Source: Flavobacterium sp. 9 (GTDB taxonomy: Bacteria; Bacteroidota; Bacteroidia; Flavobacteriales; Flavobacteriaceae). From it: a DNA stretch of 64,000 nucleotides. The stretch covers positions 558,001-622,000 of the forward strand of contig NZ_PEEU01000001.1 in the NCBI RefSeq assembly GCF_002754195.1, in the 5' to 3' direction. Both the position numbers and the translations under genes were made by a program. How positions within the stretch are numbered: the stretch's first letter is position 1; each line of letters opens with the position of its first letter. This document shows, piece after piece, positions 8,718-17,766 of this stretch. Under the pieces are notes generated by a model that was not told where the DNA came from, did no database searches, and saw nothing but the letters and a program-made list of their open reading frames with translations.

Positions 8718-9152
8718 ATGAAAATTCAAACCTACTACAATCACATACGGTTTTATCCCCCACATCATTTTGTTTATTATCCAGTGTTGACGTTGTTTTT
8801 AATCGCCAGTATTTATTTTGCAATCACGACAAACGACACTCTTATTTGGTCGTTTATTAGCGTTGGCTTTGTATTTTTATTCTGCTTAGCGTTTATGTTG
8901 CGCCAACATTATGCTCTTATTCTACAAAACCGAATCGTAAGGTTAGAAATCCGTTATCGTTATTTTACTTTAACCGGAAAACGATTTGAAGAAATTGAAT
9001 ATAAATTAACTGACGATCAAATATTTGCTTTGAGATTTGCTCCAGACGATGAGTTTTTACCACTTCTTGAAGATGCCATAAAAAATAACCTTTCCGGAGA
9101 TTCTATAAAAAAAGCAATCGTACACTGGAAAGCGGATTATAATAGAGTTTAG
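8718..9152 (+). CDS. DUF6526-like small membrane protein
   Basis: 144 residues with two predicted membrane helices (about 21-36 and 43-60) and a soluble C-terminal half. The opening QTYYNHIRFYPPHHFVYYPV and the phrase NRIVRLEIRYRYFTLTGKRF are typical of a conserved Bacteroidota family of unknown function that I recall as DUF6526. A plausible role is as a membrane-associated helper, but nothing in the sequence says of what. The 281-bp gap before it (8437-8717) shows no gene; a stretch near 8545-8640 looks weakly coding but has no continuous frame. Confidence 0.7.
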   Translation: MKIQTYYNHIRFYPPHHFVYYPVLTLFLIASIYFAITTNDTLIWSFISVGFVFLFCLAFMLRQHYALILQNRIVRLEIRYRYFTLTGKRFEEIEYKLTDDQIFALRFAPDDEFLPLLEDAIKNNLSGDSIKKAIVHWKADYNRV

Positions 9153-9157
9153 TTTTT

Positions 9158-9199
9158 TTTTAAGGTTCTTAGGTTCCGAGATACTAAGATTCTAAGACT
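9158..9199. repeat. CTAAG stair repeat between convergent genes
   Basis: One copy of the intergenic stair repeat (AAGGTTCTTAGGTTCCGAGATACTAAGATTCTAAG) lies at the junction of the DUF6526-like gene and the convergent membrane-protein gene, and overlaps the end of the latter. Confidence 0.6.
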
Positions 9200-10362
9200 T
9201 TTCTTTTTAGATTGAACAAAATATAAATCAAAAAAAGAATCAACCAAACGGCTATAATAACACCGAAAAAAATCGCAATAATCGACGAATGAAGGTAATT
9301 TGGTTCATAAAATAATCTTTCTAAAGTGTCGAATTTTTCCGCTAATGTTTTTCGATCAAAATTGTTTCTGATTGCATTTAATGGTTCATCGTTATGATTT
9401 TTATAATACTCAACATCTTTGACAAGATTATTGGAAACGATCTGACTTTCGACCTTATATTTTTTAAATAAAGTATCTAACTTTTGGAAATTAGATTGTA
9501 GTGAATCTTTCTTGTATTTATAGATTAGCTTATATCTTTTGACTGCGGCATCAAATTGCTGCTGCTCAATCGGGATCCCGTTTACAGGTTTATAGAGTGA
9601 TTTATTTTCAATAAAAATACAAATATCTTCATCATACTTTGGGTTTACTTCTCTGCCTTTGTAGATAATTTCAGTGCTGACTTTGATGCTTTTTTTCGAT
9701 ATAATTCTTTTCGAAATTTCGTCTTTATCAAAACCAATTTTATCCAAAATTGTATTCGTTGCAGCCGAAACTTTATCAAAATCTGCTGTAAGTACTTTCA
9801 GCGTGTCGATACTATAATAAGTACTTTCCGTATTATAATATTGATCCGAGATTAAAGTGCTGTCAACAACTTCAATAACCGGATAAGGTTTTGGATATAA
9901 AATATTAACCGGATTAAATAATTTCTCAGAACTATACGATGTATAATTATACAAAAACGGATTCAATACATTCAGTAAATCTTTGTCTTTATTAAAATTG
10001 GTTTCGGACAATTCAGTTTTCAATTTTGCATTCAGTCCAAAACTATAACTTACAAAAAATGAAAAACTTAAAAAGGAAACCAACAGCAATAAAAAGCCAA
10101 TTTGAATTAGTTTAGCAAAAGGATAACGCGGTTGTGAATGATTTTTAATTAAAAAAATCAGAAAGAAAAGCAAGAATAAACCACTTATAAAAAAGTGCGA
10201 AATAGAGACATCATCATAAAACTTAAACCTATAAAACTCAAAGTAAATATTGATATCTCCAATACCTGCAAACTTAAAATAACCGTATAAAAAATACGCC
10301 AAATGTATCAGCAATAATACTCCAAAAGACTTTATAAAGAATTGTTTTATTTTTTTGTCCAT
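9184..10362 (-). CDS. Unrecognised membrane protein with three N-terminal and one C-terminal helix
   Basis: 392 residues. I do not recognise a family. Predicted membrane segments lie at about 10-28, 53-72, 83-108 and 364-386, with a roughly 250-residue extracytoplasmic or cytoplasmic loop between the third and fourth. This loop is rich in Lys, Asp and Asn and contains a predicted helical Lys/Gln stretch (YKLIYKYKKDSLQSNFQKL). No signal peptide and no catalytic motif are visible. The topology resembles envelope stress or sensor proteins, but that is a guess. It stands alone: the upstream minus-strand gene (MATE) ends 285 bp away, behind two REP palindromes and a terminator. Confidence 0.6.
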   Translation of the reverse strand: MDKKIKQFFIKSFGVLLLIHLAYFLYGYFKFAGIGDINIYFEFYRFKFYDDVSISHFFISGLFLLFFLIFLIKNHSQPRYPFAKLIQIGFLLLLVSFLSFSFFVSYSFGLNAKLKTELSETNFNKDKDLLNVLNPFLYNYTSYSSEKLFNPVNILYPKPYPVIEVVDSTLISDQYYNTESTYYSIDTLKVLTADFDKVSAATNTILDKIGFDKDEISKRIISKKSIKVSTEIIYKGREVNPKYDEDICIFIENKSLYKPVNGIPIEQQQFDAAVKRYKLIYKYKKDSLQSNFQKLDTLFKKYKVESQIVSNNLVKDVEYYKNHNDEPLNAIRNNFDRKTLAEKFDTLERLFYEPNYLHSSIIAIFFGVIIAVWLILFLIYILFNLKRKVLES

Positions 10363-10451
10363 ATTTTTTTTCAGATTATACTTTCAAATATAGAGAATCA
10401 AATTTAAATATCACTTATAAAGTTACAGACACAATATCATTAAAAAACGAC

Positions 10452-10477
10452 AAAAAAAAGACGCACAACTGTGCGCC
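10452..10477 (-). terminator. Intrinsic terminator made from a REP palindrome, downstream of the MATE gene
   Basis: On the minus strand a GCGCAC-AGTT-GTGCGTC hairpin is followed by eight T residues (10459-10452). It is about 170 bp past the MATE stop codon. The same palindrome family occurs at 6640, 10575 and 34650. Confidence 0.55.
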
Positions 10478-10574
10478 TCTACAGAAAACCTTCGAACGTT
10501 TTCAAAAATATCATAATTAATGACAGACAAAAAAATTCACAGAAACACAAAGAAGTTTACGTTTACATAGATGA

Positions 10575-10645
10575 GACGCACTGCTGTGCGCCTCTACGGT
10601 AAAAAAAAACTTAGAACCTCAGCATCTCAGAACCTCAGAACCTTT
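10575..10645. repeat. REP palindrome followed by stair repeat
   Basis: A GACGCACTGCTGTGCGCCTCTACG palindrome at 10575-10598 is followed by a stair repeat (ACTTAGAACCTCAGCATCTC...) reaching the stop of the MATE gene. Together they fill the 3' gap. Confidence 0.6.
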
Positions 10646-10647
10646 TT

Positions 10648-12066
10648 TCACTTAACCTCAAATCCTTCTTTCGTAATCTCCTTCTCTACCTTATCAATCA
10701 ATTTATTAGTTTTTCCGGTAAGTCTTTCTTTTTTCCAATCGCCTTTAGCATAAATTGAAACTGTAATTAAAGCTGTTACAACTGTTGAAATAGGAAAAGC
10801 CCACCAAATTCCAATTTTCCCAAGTGAAGTATTATGAGATAAAATATAAGCTAGCGGAAATTGCAAAACCCATTGCGAAACTAATGTCAAAATCATTGGA
10901 AGTGTTGTATTACCAACCGCTCTAAAAACACCAAGCAAACACATTTGAAGTCCCAGAAATCCCCATGAAAGGCATGTAATTCTTAAAAAAGTCGTTCCAC
11001 CTTCAATAACTGCTGGTTCGTTTGGCACGAAAAAAGCAATAAAATGTGGAGCAAAAGCATAGGCAATCACACCAATTCCGGTTAATAATCCGAAACCTAA
11101 ATAAGCGCCCAACTTGGCAATTTTTCCGGCGCGAAGCATATTTCCCGCACCAATATTTTGTCCAACTAAAGTTGCGATTGCCATCGAAAGTCCCAATGCC
11201 GGAATCATAATAAGCTGAATTAAATTTGATCCCGCTCCGTATGAAGCCACTGTTGTGGTTCCAAAATGCACAATTAAAAAAGTGATTGCCGTTAAGCCAA
11301 TCGCACGCATGGATTGTTCAATCGAAGATGGAAAACCAATTTTAAACGCTTTTTTGATATGTTTATAATCGGGTTTAAAATCTTTTAGTTGTAGATGAAT
11401 ACCGTGTTTTCCTCTGAATAAAATAGCAAAACCAATAATAATCGCCAGACTTTGAGTTGATAATGTTGCCAAAGCTGCTCCTTTTACGCCCATTGCAGGA
11501 ATAAAATTCCACCCGAAAATAAACAACGGATCTAGAGCAAAATTTAGAATAACGGTTCCTAAGACGATATAAACCGGCAAAGTAACGCGCCCAACACCTC
11601 GCATTACGGATTGAAATATCATAAAACTGAAACTAAAAACCAGTCCGATAAAGGCGATTTGCATAAAACCCAACGCGTCTTTATAAACTTCTGGCGTGAC
11701 TTTTAAAAGCGTTAGAAAATAGGGACTCAAAAAATAGCCAATAATTGATAATCCTATCGAAACTGTAACTACCATTAATAAGGTTTGAGCTGCGACATGA
11801 TTGACCATTTCCTGTTGTCCGGCGCCAAAATATTGTGCAATCAAAATTGATCCTGCAATGGCTAAACCTGTTCCCAAAGCAATTGTCAAAAAGATTACGG
11901 GCGTACTTACAGAAACTGCTGCAACGGCATCTCCGCCCAAACGCCCAACCCAGAAAGCGTCTACTAATTGATAAGCGGCTTGTAATAAATTGGCAATCAT
12001 AATAGGAACTGCCAGTTTTAATAATGAAGAAAGTATAGGTCCTTCTAATAATTCGTTTTTATTCAT
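10648..12066 (-). CDS. MATE-family efflux transporter
   Basis: 472 residues with about twelve membrane helices in two homologous halves. The start (ELLEGPILSSLLKLAVPIMI), the YQLVDAFWVGRLGGDAVAAV loop and the second-half GQNIGAGNMLRAGKIAKLGA loop are hallmarks of the multidrug and toxin extrusion family. These antiporters expel cationic drugs or metabolites using a Na+ or H+ gradient across the inner membrane. A MarR regulator gene lies 196 bp upstream on the same strand, a common pairing that suggests it controls this exporter. The gap between them is filled by an inverted flavobacterial repeat, so they are probably separate transcripts. Confidence 0.92.
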   Translation of the reverse strand: MNKNELLEGPILSSLLKLAVPIMIANLLQAAYQLVDAFWVGRLGGDAVAAVSVSTPVIFLTIALGTGLAIAGSILIAQYFGAGQQEMVNHVAAQTLLMVVTVSIGLSIIGYFLSPYFLTLLKVTPEVYKDALGFMQIAFIGLVFSFSFMIFQSVMRGVGRVTLPVYIVLGTVILNFALDPLFIFGWNFIPAMGVKGAALATLSTQSLAIIIGFAILFRGKHGIHLQLKDFKPDYKHIKKAFKIGFPSSIEQSMRAIGLTAITFLIVHFGTTTVASYGAGSNLIQLIMIPALGLSMAIATLVGQNIGAGNMLRAGKIAKLGAYLGFGLLTGIGVIAYAFAPHFIAFFVPNEPAVIEGGTTFLRITCLSWGFLGLQMCLLGVFRAVGNTTLPMILTLVSQWVLQFPLAYILSHNTSLGKIGIWWAFPISTVVTALITVSIYAKGDWKKERLTGKTNKLIDKVEKEITKEGFEVK

Positions 12067-12097
12067 TTTTTATTTTATAATGTTTGTTTTGTTTTTG

Positions 12098-12258
12098 CCC
12101 ACTGATGTCGCGGATTTAACGGATTTTCGCGGATTTTTTTTCCTTTAAAAATTGAAACTTACTTATTTACCAATTTTAAAAATTCGTCCAATTCGTAGCT
12201 AAATTTTCTTTGATAATAAAACAGTAAAAATCCGTTTTATCCGTAAAATCCGTGGGCT
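12098..12258. repeat. Inverted repeat family: GCCCACnGA..CGGATTTnACGGATTTT
   Basis: At 12098-12140 a GCCCACTGATGTCGCGGATTT unit, and at 12222-12258 its imperfect reverse complement (AAAATCCGTGGGC), enclose about 80 bp. The whole forms an imperfect palindrome between the MATE and MarR genes. No gene is seen. Confidence 0.6.
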
Positions 12259-12262
12259 ATTT

Positions 12263-12727
12263 TTAAGGTGTATCTAATTTATCTGCATAACCTTTAATAG
12301 TTTCCAGGGCTTCTATTCTTTCTTCGGCAGAAAAAACAGAGAGAACCTCATCTTCGGATTTTTTCATTAAAGTCCGAATGTTTTTTGCCAATTTAATTCC
12401 TTCTTCGGTAAGACTTACGATGTTCTTTCGTTTGTCGTCTTCGTCTTTTTGAACCTCAACCAAATTCTTTTTTTCTAAAGCATTGATACTTCTTAAAATT
12501 GATGATTTATCACGCATTGTCATGTCCGAAAGTTCTCTTTGCGAAAGATTCTTTCGCTGCAAAATCATAATTAACGGAAGTTGTTCGAGTTGCAAAGTAA
12601 TTCCCGCCTCATTCATAAGTGCATTTGTACGACGAAAAATAGTTCGTTTCATTCGATGAATCTGAAAGAAGAAACTATCTGATATTTCGTCTTTAAAAGC
12701 ATCAAAATCTGTTGTTGATTTTTCCAT
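12263..12727 (-). CDS. MarR-family transcriptional regulator
   Basis: 154 residues with the MarR winged-helix core: LSQRELSDMTMRDKSSILRS for the recognition helix and KDEDDKRKNIVSLTEEGIKL for the wing. MarR dimers usually repress neighbouring transport or stress genes and release DNA on binding small aromatic ligands; the ligand here is unknown. The downstream MATE exporter is the likely target (inference). A short inverted sequence GACATGTC (12751-12758) lies about 25 bp upstream of the start and could be its operator. Confidence 0.9.
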   Translation of the reverse strand: MEKSTTDFDAFKDEISDSFFFQIHRMKRTIFRRTNALMNEAGITLQLEQLPLIMILQRKNLSQRELSDMTMRDKSSILRSINALEKKNLVEVQKDEDDKRKNIVSLTEEGIKLAKNIRTLMKKSEDEVLSVFSAEERIEALETIKGYADKLDTP

Positions 12728-12747
12728 TTGACAAAATTACAAAAAAG

Positions 12748-12762
12748 AGTGACATGTCAACT
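12748..12762. promoter_or_regulatory. Candidate operator for the MarR regulator
   Basis: The sequence AGTGACATGTCAACT is a near-perfect palindrome just upstream of the MarR start codon, in the usual autoregulatory position. Binding is inferred. Confidence 0.4.
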
Positions 12763-12900
12763 AATTTTAACTAAAAACACATATCATACTGACTATCAGA
12801 TTAATTATAGAAATAATAAATCCAAAAAAATGAAATGAATGATTTTTTTCGCTAACTTTAAGTGTTAAAAATCTTATTAACTAAATCTAAAAATAATCCA

Positions 12901-13818
12901 ATGAAAAAATTACTTTATTTTTTGATAGTTTTTGCTTTTTGGTTTTCTGTTAAGGCACAAAACACAGCTGAAATCCCCACCGAAAACGCTTTACAAACGA
13001 TACAAAACGATAATTCTGATAAATTCCAGAACTACGATGCCGAAGATCTTCCTTGGCACGCAAGACGTTTTAAAGTTACAGCCGGAGCATTTTTTCCGAT
13101 TAACAATACCGAAGTTGAAGTAGGAAGCAACAATGGAAATTTTGGAAATCTAATTGATTTTGAAAAAGATTTAGGCTTTAATAAAAATAGTCAATCTTTT
13201 ACAGCAACATTTGAATGGAGAATTTCAAGAAGATCCAGACTTGGTTCTGAATATTTTTATTTGAACAGATCTTCGACAAAAGTCCTTCAAAAAGATATTG
13301 AATTTGGCGATCATACTTATCCAGTGGATGCAAGCGTTTCTGCTTTTATGGACAATCAGATTATACGAATTTATTACGGTTATGCATTTGTGTCTAAGCC
13401 AAAGTATGAAATAGGCGCATTAATAGGTGCACACGTCATGTTAATTGATGTAGGTTTAAGGCTGGAAGCCCAAACACAACAGGCCGAATATCGTGATAAT
13501 TTTAGTGTAACCGCACCACTACCGGATATTGGAGTTTGGGGAGAGTTTGTACTGGGAAAAAAATGGGGATTATATGCTAATTTCAATTATTTTGCTTTAA
13601 AAATAAATGATATTGACGGCCGTATTTTGAGTTACAACTTATCTGTTTTATATAATGTTTACAAAAACTTCAGTTTAACAGCAGGATACACAGGTTTAAA
13701 CATTAGAGTTGATGCCCAAAAAGAAAGACTTAACGGATTCTTTAAATGGGGTTATAATGGACCTACTATTGCAGCAACGTACTCATTTGGTAATCATGTT
13801 AAACTTTATAAACACTGA
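12901..13818 (+). CDS. Predicted outer-membrane beta-barrel protein
   Basis: 305 residues from the ATG at 12901, which gives a clean signal peptide (KKLLYFLIVFAFWF then SVKAQ); the longer open frame adds 13 residues without signal character. After the signal and a linker, alternating hydrophobic/aromatic strands run to the end (for example FTATFEWRISRRSRLGSEYF, GLYANFNYFALKI, GPTIAATYSFG). The protein finishes near a terminal aromatic/charged residue as barrels do. No family name can be given. It may be a porin-like or OmpA-barrel-type protein in the outer membrane. It is transcribed divergently from the MarR gene. Confidence 0.7.
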   Translation: MKKLLYFLIVFAFWFSVKAQNTAEIPTENALQTIQNDNSDKFQNYDAEDLPWHARRFKVTAGAFFPINNTEVEVGSNNGNFGNLIDFEKDLGFNKNSQSFTATFEWRISRRSRLGSEYFYLNRSSTKVLQKDIEFGDHTYPVDASVSAFMDNQIIRIYYGYAFVSKPKYEIGALIGAHVMLIDVGLRLEAQTQQAEYRDNFSVTAPLPDIGVWGEFVLGKKWGLYANFNYFALKINDIDGRILSYNLSVLYNVYKNFSLTAGYTGLNIRVDAQKERLNGFFKWGYNGPTIAATYSFGNHVKLYKH

Positions 13819-13899
13819 GAATTAATTGTGAATTGTTAATTGTAAATTGTGAATTAATGTCGGTGAATTAATTTTGTGAATTAAATAAACAATTGTCTA

Positions 13900-14157
13900 C
13901 AATATTGTCATTTCGAGGAACGAGAAATCACACTAGAAGCTCGACATAGATTGGCGATTTTGTTTACGGAGTTTCGTGTGTGATTTCTCCCTTCGCTCGA
14001 AATGACAAGCTTGCGCAGACAAACATTATCATTCATTACAAAGTGACCACAATATTGTCATTTCGAGGAACGAGAAATCTTCGTTAGTAACTCGACAATT
14101 TATGCAATACTTTGTGTTAGCTTCTTGTGGGGATCCCTCGTTCCTCGGGATGACAAG
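13900..14157. repeat. Two tandem MITE-like palindromic repeats (GTCATTTCGAGGAACGAGAAATC...)
   Basis: Copy 1 (13900-14008) opens with CAATATTGTCATTTCGAGGA and closes with the complement GCTCGAAATGACAAG, giving terminal inverted repeats of about 25 bp around a core. Copy 2 (14050-14157) starts with the same CAATATTGTCATTTCGAGGA and closes with GGATGACAAGAC. No coding frame is present. Such elements are known as dispersed non-autonomous repeats in Flavobacteriaceae. The gap 13819-14281 holds only these and the terminator-like hairpin at 14210. Confidence 0.7.
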
Positions 14158-14209
14158 ACAAAACTTATAATCTCTTCCATGAACTTATATGGTTTAATAC
14201 AAAATAACA

Positions 14210-14239
14210 AACCCGATACCTTTCTCAAGATATCGGGTT
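14210..14239. terminator. Hairpin terminator at the end of the polysaccharide locus
   Basis: AACCCGATA (14210-14218) pairs with TATCGGGTT (14231-14239) across a 12-base loop, about 40 bp past the GH97 stop. The following minus-strand sequence is only moderately T-rich (TTGTTATTTTG), so termination strength is uncertain. Confidence 0.5.
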
Positions 14240-14281
14240 CATTGCTCAAACCAAACTTAACTCAAAATAAAATTTACTAAC

Positions 14282-16306
14282 TTATTTCTCGATTGGAGAG
14301 AATTTTATTGCTGTTCCTCCACCAGCTGCCAATTTAATATTCAGTATTGTTTTACTATTTACTTTCTGTTTTGAAATCGTAACTGGATAAGGATTTGTTT
14401 TATAGTTTGCTCCTGCTCCATCGGCATAAATTTCGGCTTCGTAATCTTTTCCTGCATCTAGAAATGGCAAGGCAACTTTAAGATCTCTTGCGTCTCTATT
14501 TGTGATAGATCCCAAATACCAGTTTTTTCCATCCCAGTCTTTACGCACAATTGTAGTGTATTCTCCAATTTTAGAATCCAAAACTTTGGTATCTGACCAA
14601 TTGCACGGAACTTCTTTTACAAATTCAAATTCAGGTTTTCCTTCGTAGTTTTCCGGTAAATCAGAAGCCATTTGCAACGGGCTATAAATGATTACATATA
14701 ATGCCAATTGGTTTGCCAAAGTCGTTTGAACTCGCGCTCCAGATGGTGTTTTATAATCAAAATTGAAATTCCCAGGCGTGTAATCAAATGGTCCAGAAAG
14801 CATTCTTGTAAACGGCAAAGTCGTTAGATGTTCCGGTGTATTTCCGCCATCAACAGACCAAGCGTTGTATTCCTGTCCGCGTCCGCCTTCCTGAGACATA
14901 AAGTTTGGATATGTACGTTGTAATCCTGTTCCTTTTATAGGTTCGTGATTATCGATCATGATATGATATTTGGCTGCAGTTTCCATTACTTTTCTGTAAT
15001 GACGTGCTCCGTATTGGCTATCATGCCATTCTTTTTTATCCAAATATTTATTTACATAACCTGTTTTTACGGTATTCACACCCATTTTCTGATACAGTTT
15101 AAAAGCATCTTCCAATTGGCTTTCATAATGTTTTGTAGCTCCCGCCGTTTCATGATGTCCTATTAAGCGAACATTTTTAATCGCAGCATATTTTGTAATT
15201 TCTTCCAAATTAAAATCGGGATATGCTTTAGTAAAACTAAATGCAGATCCATCGGCAGTCCAGTCGCCGTCCCAGCCCTCGTTCCAGCCTTCTACCAGAA
15301 CGCCGTCAAAATTGTTTTTCGCAGCAAAATCAATGTATTCTTTTGTATTCTTAGTTGTCGCCCCATGTTTTGGTCCTTGTCCCCAAGTATATTTCTCTAA
15401 GTGCATTCCCCACCAGATTCCAATATATTTTGAAGGTGTAATCCAGGAAAGATCTTCAATTTTCGAAGGATCATTCAGATTTAGCATTATAGTCGAAGTT
15501 GCAACTTCTCCAGCCGTTTTACCTACAACAATAGTTCTCCAAGGTGTATTAAAAGGTGTTTCGGCATATACTTTTACTCCGTCTGCCCAAGGCACCAATT
15601 CGCTTTTGTATTGTTTGTCACTTGTTTTTAAAAGTGTCATTGAAGCAAAATCAGTCAAATTTGCTTCGTGAATTGCAACGTACAACTTCTCTTTTGTTTC
15701 AAAAGTTGCCGGTGTGTTTATTGTATCTGTTTTACTAATTGGTGTTTTGCGATACGTACTTTCGTAATAGCTGTTTTCGCGGTGCACCGGAATCCACCAA
15801 ACATCATTATCTGATTTGAATGTAAATTGTGTGATTTCATTAGCGATTTTTACTTTACCCAAATGTGGTTGTTTCGGGAAAAAGTATCTAAAACCAACTC
15901 CATCATCAAACACTCTGAAAATGATATCTACTAAACGTTCTTCGCCTTTTGCTTCTTTCAGGTGAACAATTAGTTCATTGTGGTGATCTCTCACTTTTCT
16001 GAATTCTCCCCAAGGTTGTTCCCAGGTTTCATCAGCAGCTTTTTCTTCGGTGGAAACCACTTCAAAACCTTCTGTCATTTTTTGGATTCCCTGAAATTCA
16101 AATCCCATTAAAGAGGGTTCTATAACTGATTTTCCGCCTGACGTAAAACTATATTCGGGCTGACCTGAAGCGGTTAATTCAAAAACTAATTCGACGTTTT
16201 TTCCCGGAGAACTTATTCTGTATGTTTTTTTAGTACCAGCACTGCAGGCGTAAATTAATATTGACGCTAAAGCAATGAGACAGTATCTATATTTTATGTT
16301 TTTCAT
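14282..16306 (-). CDS. Glycoside hydrolase family 97 (SusB-like alpha-glycosidase), lipoprotein
   Basis: 674 residues. The N-terminus (LIALASILIYAC) is a lipoprotein signal, so the enzyme is probably anchored in the periplasm or outer membrane. Three GH97 parts follow: N-terminal beta-sandwich (to about 270), TIM barrel (about 280-560, beginning KYIGIWWGMHLEKYTWGQG) and C-terminal sandwich. Active-site motifs GVLVEGWNEGWDGDW, MIDNHEPIKGTGLQRTYPN and SQEGGRGQEYN are present. The HE motif resembles the inverting alpha-glucosidase SusB rather than the retaining alpha-galactosidase branch, by recollection. It would release sugar from the non-reducing ends of alpha-linked oligosaccharides. It is the last gene of the six-gene locus, 25 bp after the GH71/99-like gene. 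Confidence 0.92.
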   Translation of the reverse strand: MKNIKYRYCLIALASILIYACSAGTKKTYRISSPGKNVELVFELTASGQPEYSFTSGGKSVIEPSLMGFEFQGIQKMTEGFEVVSTEEKAADETWEQPWGEFRKVRDHHNELIVHLKEAKGEERLVDIIFRVFDDGVGFRYFFPKQPHLGKVKIANEITQFTFKSDNDVWWIPVHRENSYYESTYRKTPISKTDTINTPATFETKEKLYVAIHEANLTDFASMTLLKTSDKQYKSELVPWADGVKVYAETPFNTPWRTIVVGKTAGEVATSTIMLNLNDPSKIEDLSWITPSKYIGIWWGMHLEKYTWGQGPKHGATTKNTKEYIDFAAKNNFDGVLVEGWNEGWDGDWTADGSAFSFTKAYPDFNLEEITKYAAIKNVRLIGHHETAGATKHYESQLEDAFKLYQKMGVNTVKTGYVNKYLDKKEWHDSQYGARHYRKVMETAAKYHIMIDNHEPIKGTGLQRTYPNFMSQEGGRGQEYNAWSVDGGNTPEHLTTLPFTRMLSGPFDYTPGNFNFDYKTPSGARVQTTLANQLALYVIIYSPLQMASDLPENYEGKPEFEFVKEVPCNWSDTKVLDSKIGEYTTIVRKDWDGKNWYLGSITNRDARDLKVALPFLDAGKDYEAEIYADGAGANYKTNPYPVTISKQKVNSKTILNIKLAAGGGTAIKFSPIEK

Positions 16307-16331
16307 TATTTAATTGTATTAATTACAACTC

Positions 16332-17576
16332 TTATTTAATTTCATTTATTAACTGTTTTGCTTTTGCGGGCTGCATTGAAACAAAGTAATTAAAAGCCTG
16401 ATCTAATTTTTTCTGGGCATCGGCGTCACCCTTTTTTTCTACTCTCAGATTATAAAGTTTACTGATATCTGGGAAAACCGTTTCGGTATTTTTTACACCG
16501 GCAAATGCTTTTACTTTTTCGATGTAACTGTAACCAAATTCTGCTGTAGGTTCGAACATTGTTCCTTCGCCAAAGTCATTCCAGGTGATCAATTGCAGAT
16601 AGTTTAAATTTGCATTTTTAGCCAAAGAAAGTGTTTCATCAAGTGTGGCTCCATTGTTTGGTTCTATTGTCCAGCCAATTGCTGCTCCACCACCACCTTC
16701 GGCATAAAAATCTTTAAAACCGGGATAAGCACTTCCCATTGCAACAGAAAGTTTTGGTTTTGTATTGGTATAAAAATTGGTCAGATAAGTGCTGTTTTTA
16801 AATACCCAGGCATATTCGCCCGAAGCATTATCTCCTGCTTCTACTGATTGATCCCAAAGGGTTAAAAAAGTAGGTTTTGTGGTTAAGGTATTAAAAACGT
16901 TTGTCCACTCGGCAGGCGTTTGCAATACTATTGGACCAAAATTTAGCAACAATGGTTTTCCGTTTATTTTGATATAACTTGCATCGTCAAAATAATTGTT
17001 TTGCAGGTATGCCAAATCTGTTTTTGCAGCTGCGGTTACAGAAATTGCTTTCTGGGCATCTACCACATTTTTTGTTGTTCTGTCTTCATAAACAATCGCA
17101 TATTGAAGTCCTACTTTGTCTAACATTGCAATTAATTGCTCTGTATTTTCTTTTACCATTCGGTAATCATTGACATCGTAAGTTCCGTACCAATCGATTA
17201 AAAGTCCATCAATTCCAGAATATTTCATCAATAATAAATGATTTTCAATCACATTTTTATCGCCAGAATGGTATGGACCAATTAGTGGATAATAATAGGA
17301 CGCTATTTCTCTACGACCGTTTGCTCCTACATTGTTTGGATTCTTGTTTGCCATTGTCCAGTGATATCCCCATTTTTTATCGGCACTACTTTCATTGGTT
17401 TCAAACCAAGGCATATAATGAACGTAAATCTTGGTGCTATTTGTTTTTTCGATTGCAACTGGCGCAAATGTTTCTGGTTCTGTAGGTTTTTCTGAACCTT
17501 TATCATCACTGCTGCAACCGGCGACAACCAAAATATTCAGGACTCCAAAAAACAATAATGTGATGTATCTTTTCAT
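16332..17576 (-). CDS. Glycoside hydrolase family 71/99-like lipoprotein
   Basis: 414 residues with a lipoprotein signal (FGVLNILVVAGC). The fold signature of the GH71/GH99 clan is visible: an early substrate loop (KIYVHYMPWFETNESSADKK), HTMK-type barrel strands (GIDGLLIDWYG), and the acidic motif ITWNDFGEGTMFEPT near residue 320, whose Glu residues are the likely catalytic acids. GH99 members are endo-alpha-mannosidases and GH71 members alpha-1,3-glucanases. Position among SusC/D and GH97 genes makes it the probable surface endo-acting enzyme of the locus. Exact specificity cannot be read. A C-terminal extension of about 60 helical residues follows the catalytic part. Confidence 0.8.
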   Translation of the reverse strand: MKRYITLLFFGVLNILVVAGCSSDDKGSEKPTEPETFAPVAIEKTNSTKIYVHYMPWFETNESSADKKWGYHWTMANKNPNNVGANGRREIASYYYPLIGPYHSGDKNVIENHLLLMKYSGIDGLLIDWYGTYDVNDYRMVKENTEQLIAMLDKVGLQYAIVYEDRTTKNVVDAQKAISVTAAAKTDLAYLQNNYFDDASYIKINGKPLLLNFGPIVLQTPAEWTNVFNTLTTKPTFLTLWDQSVEAGDNASGEYAWVFKNSTYLTNFYTNTKPKLSVAMGSAYPGFKDFYAEGGGGAAIGWTIEPNNGATLDETLSLAKNANLNYLQLITWNDFGEGTMFEPTAEFGYSYIEKVKAFAGVKNTETVFPDISKLYNLRVEKKGDADAQKKLDQAFNYFVSMQPAKAKQLINEIK

Positions 17577-17766
17577 ATTGATTTTATTTTTGATTTTTTA
17601 TAGAAGTATGGAATTGCTTCATATATATTCTGGTCATAATTATTTAAAAACATAGAAACTTATTTTAATTTTTAATTCCCAATTTTTAATTTAAATAAGT
17701 TTCTACGCATTATAAATATGTCAGCCTTCCACGACTAACCAACATGGAAGACTGACACTCTAGAAC

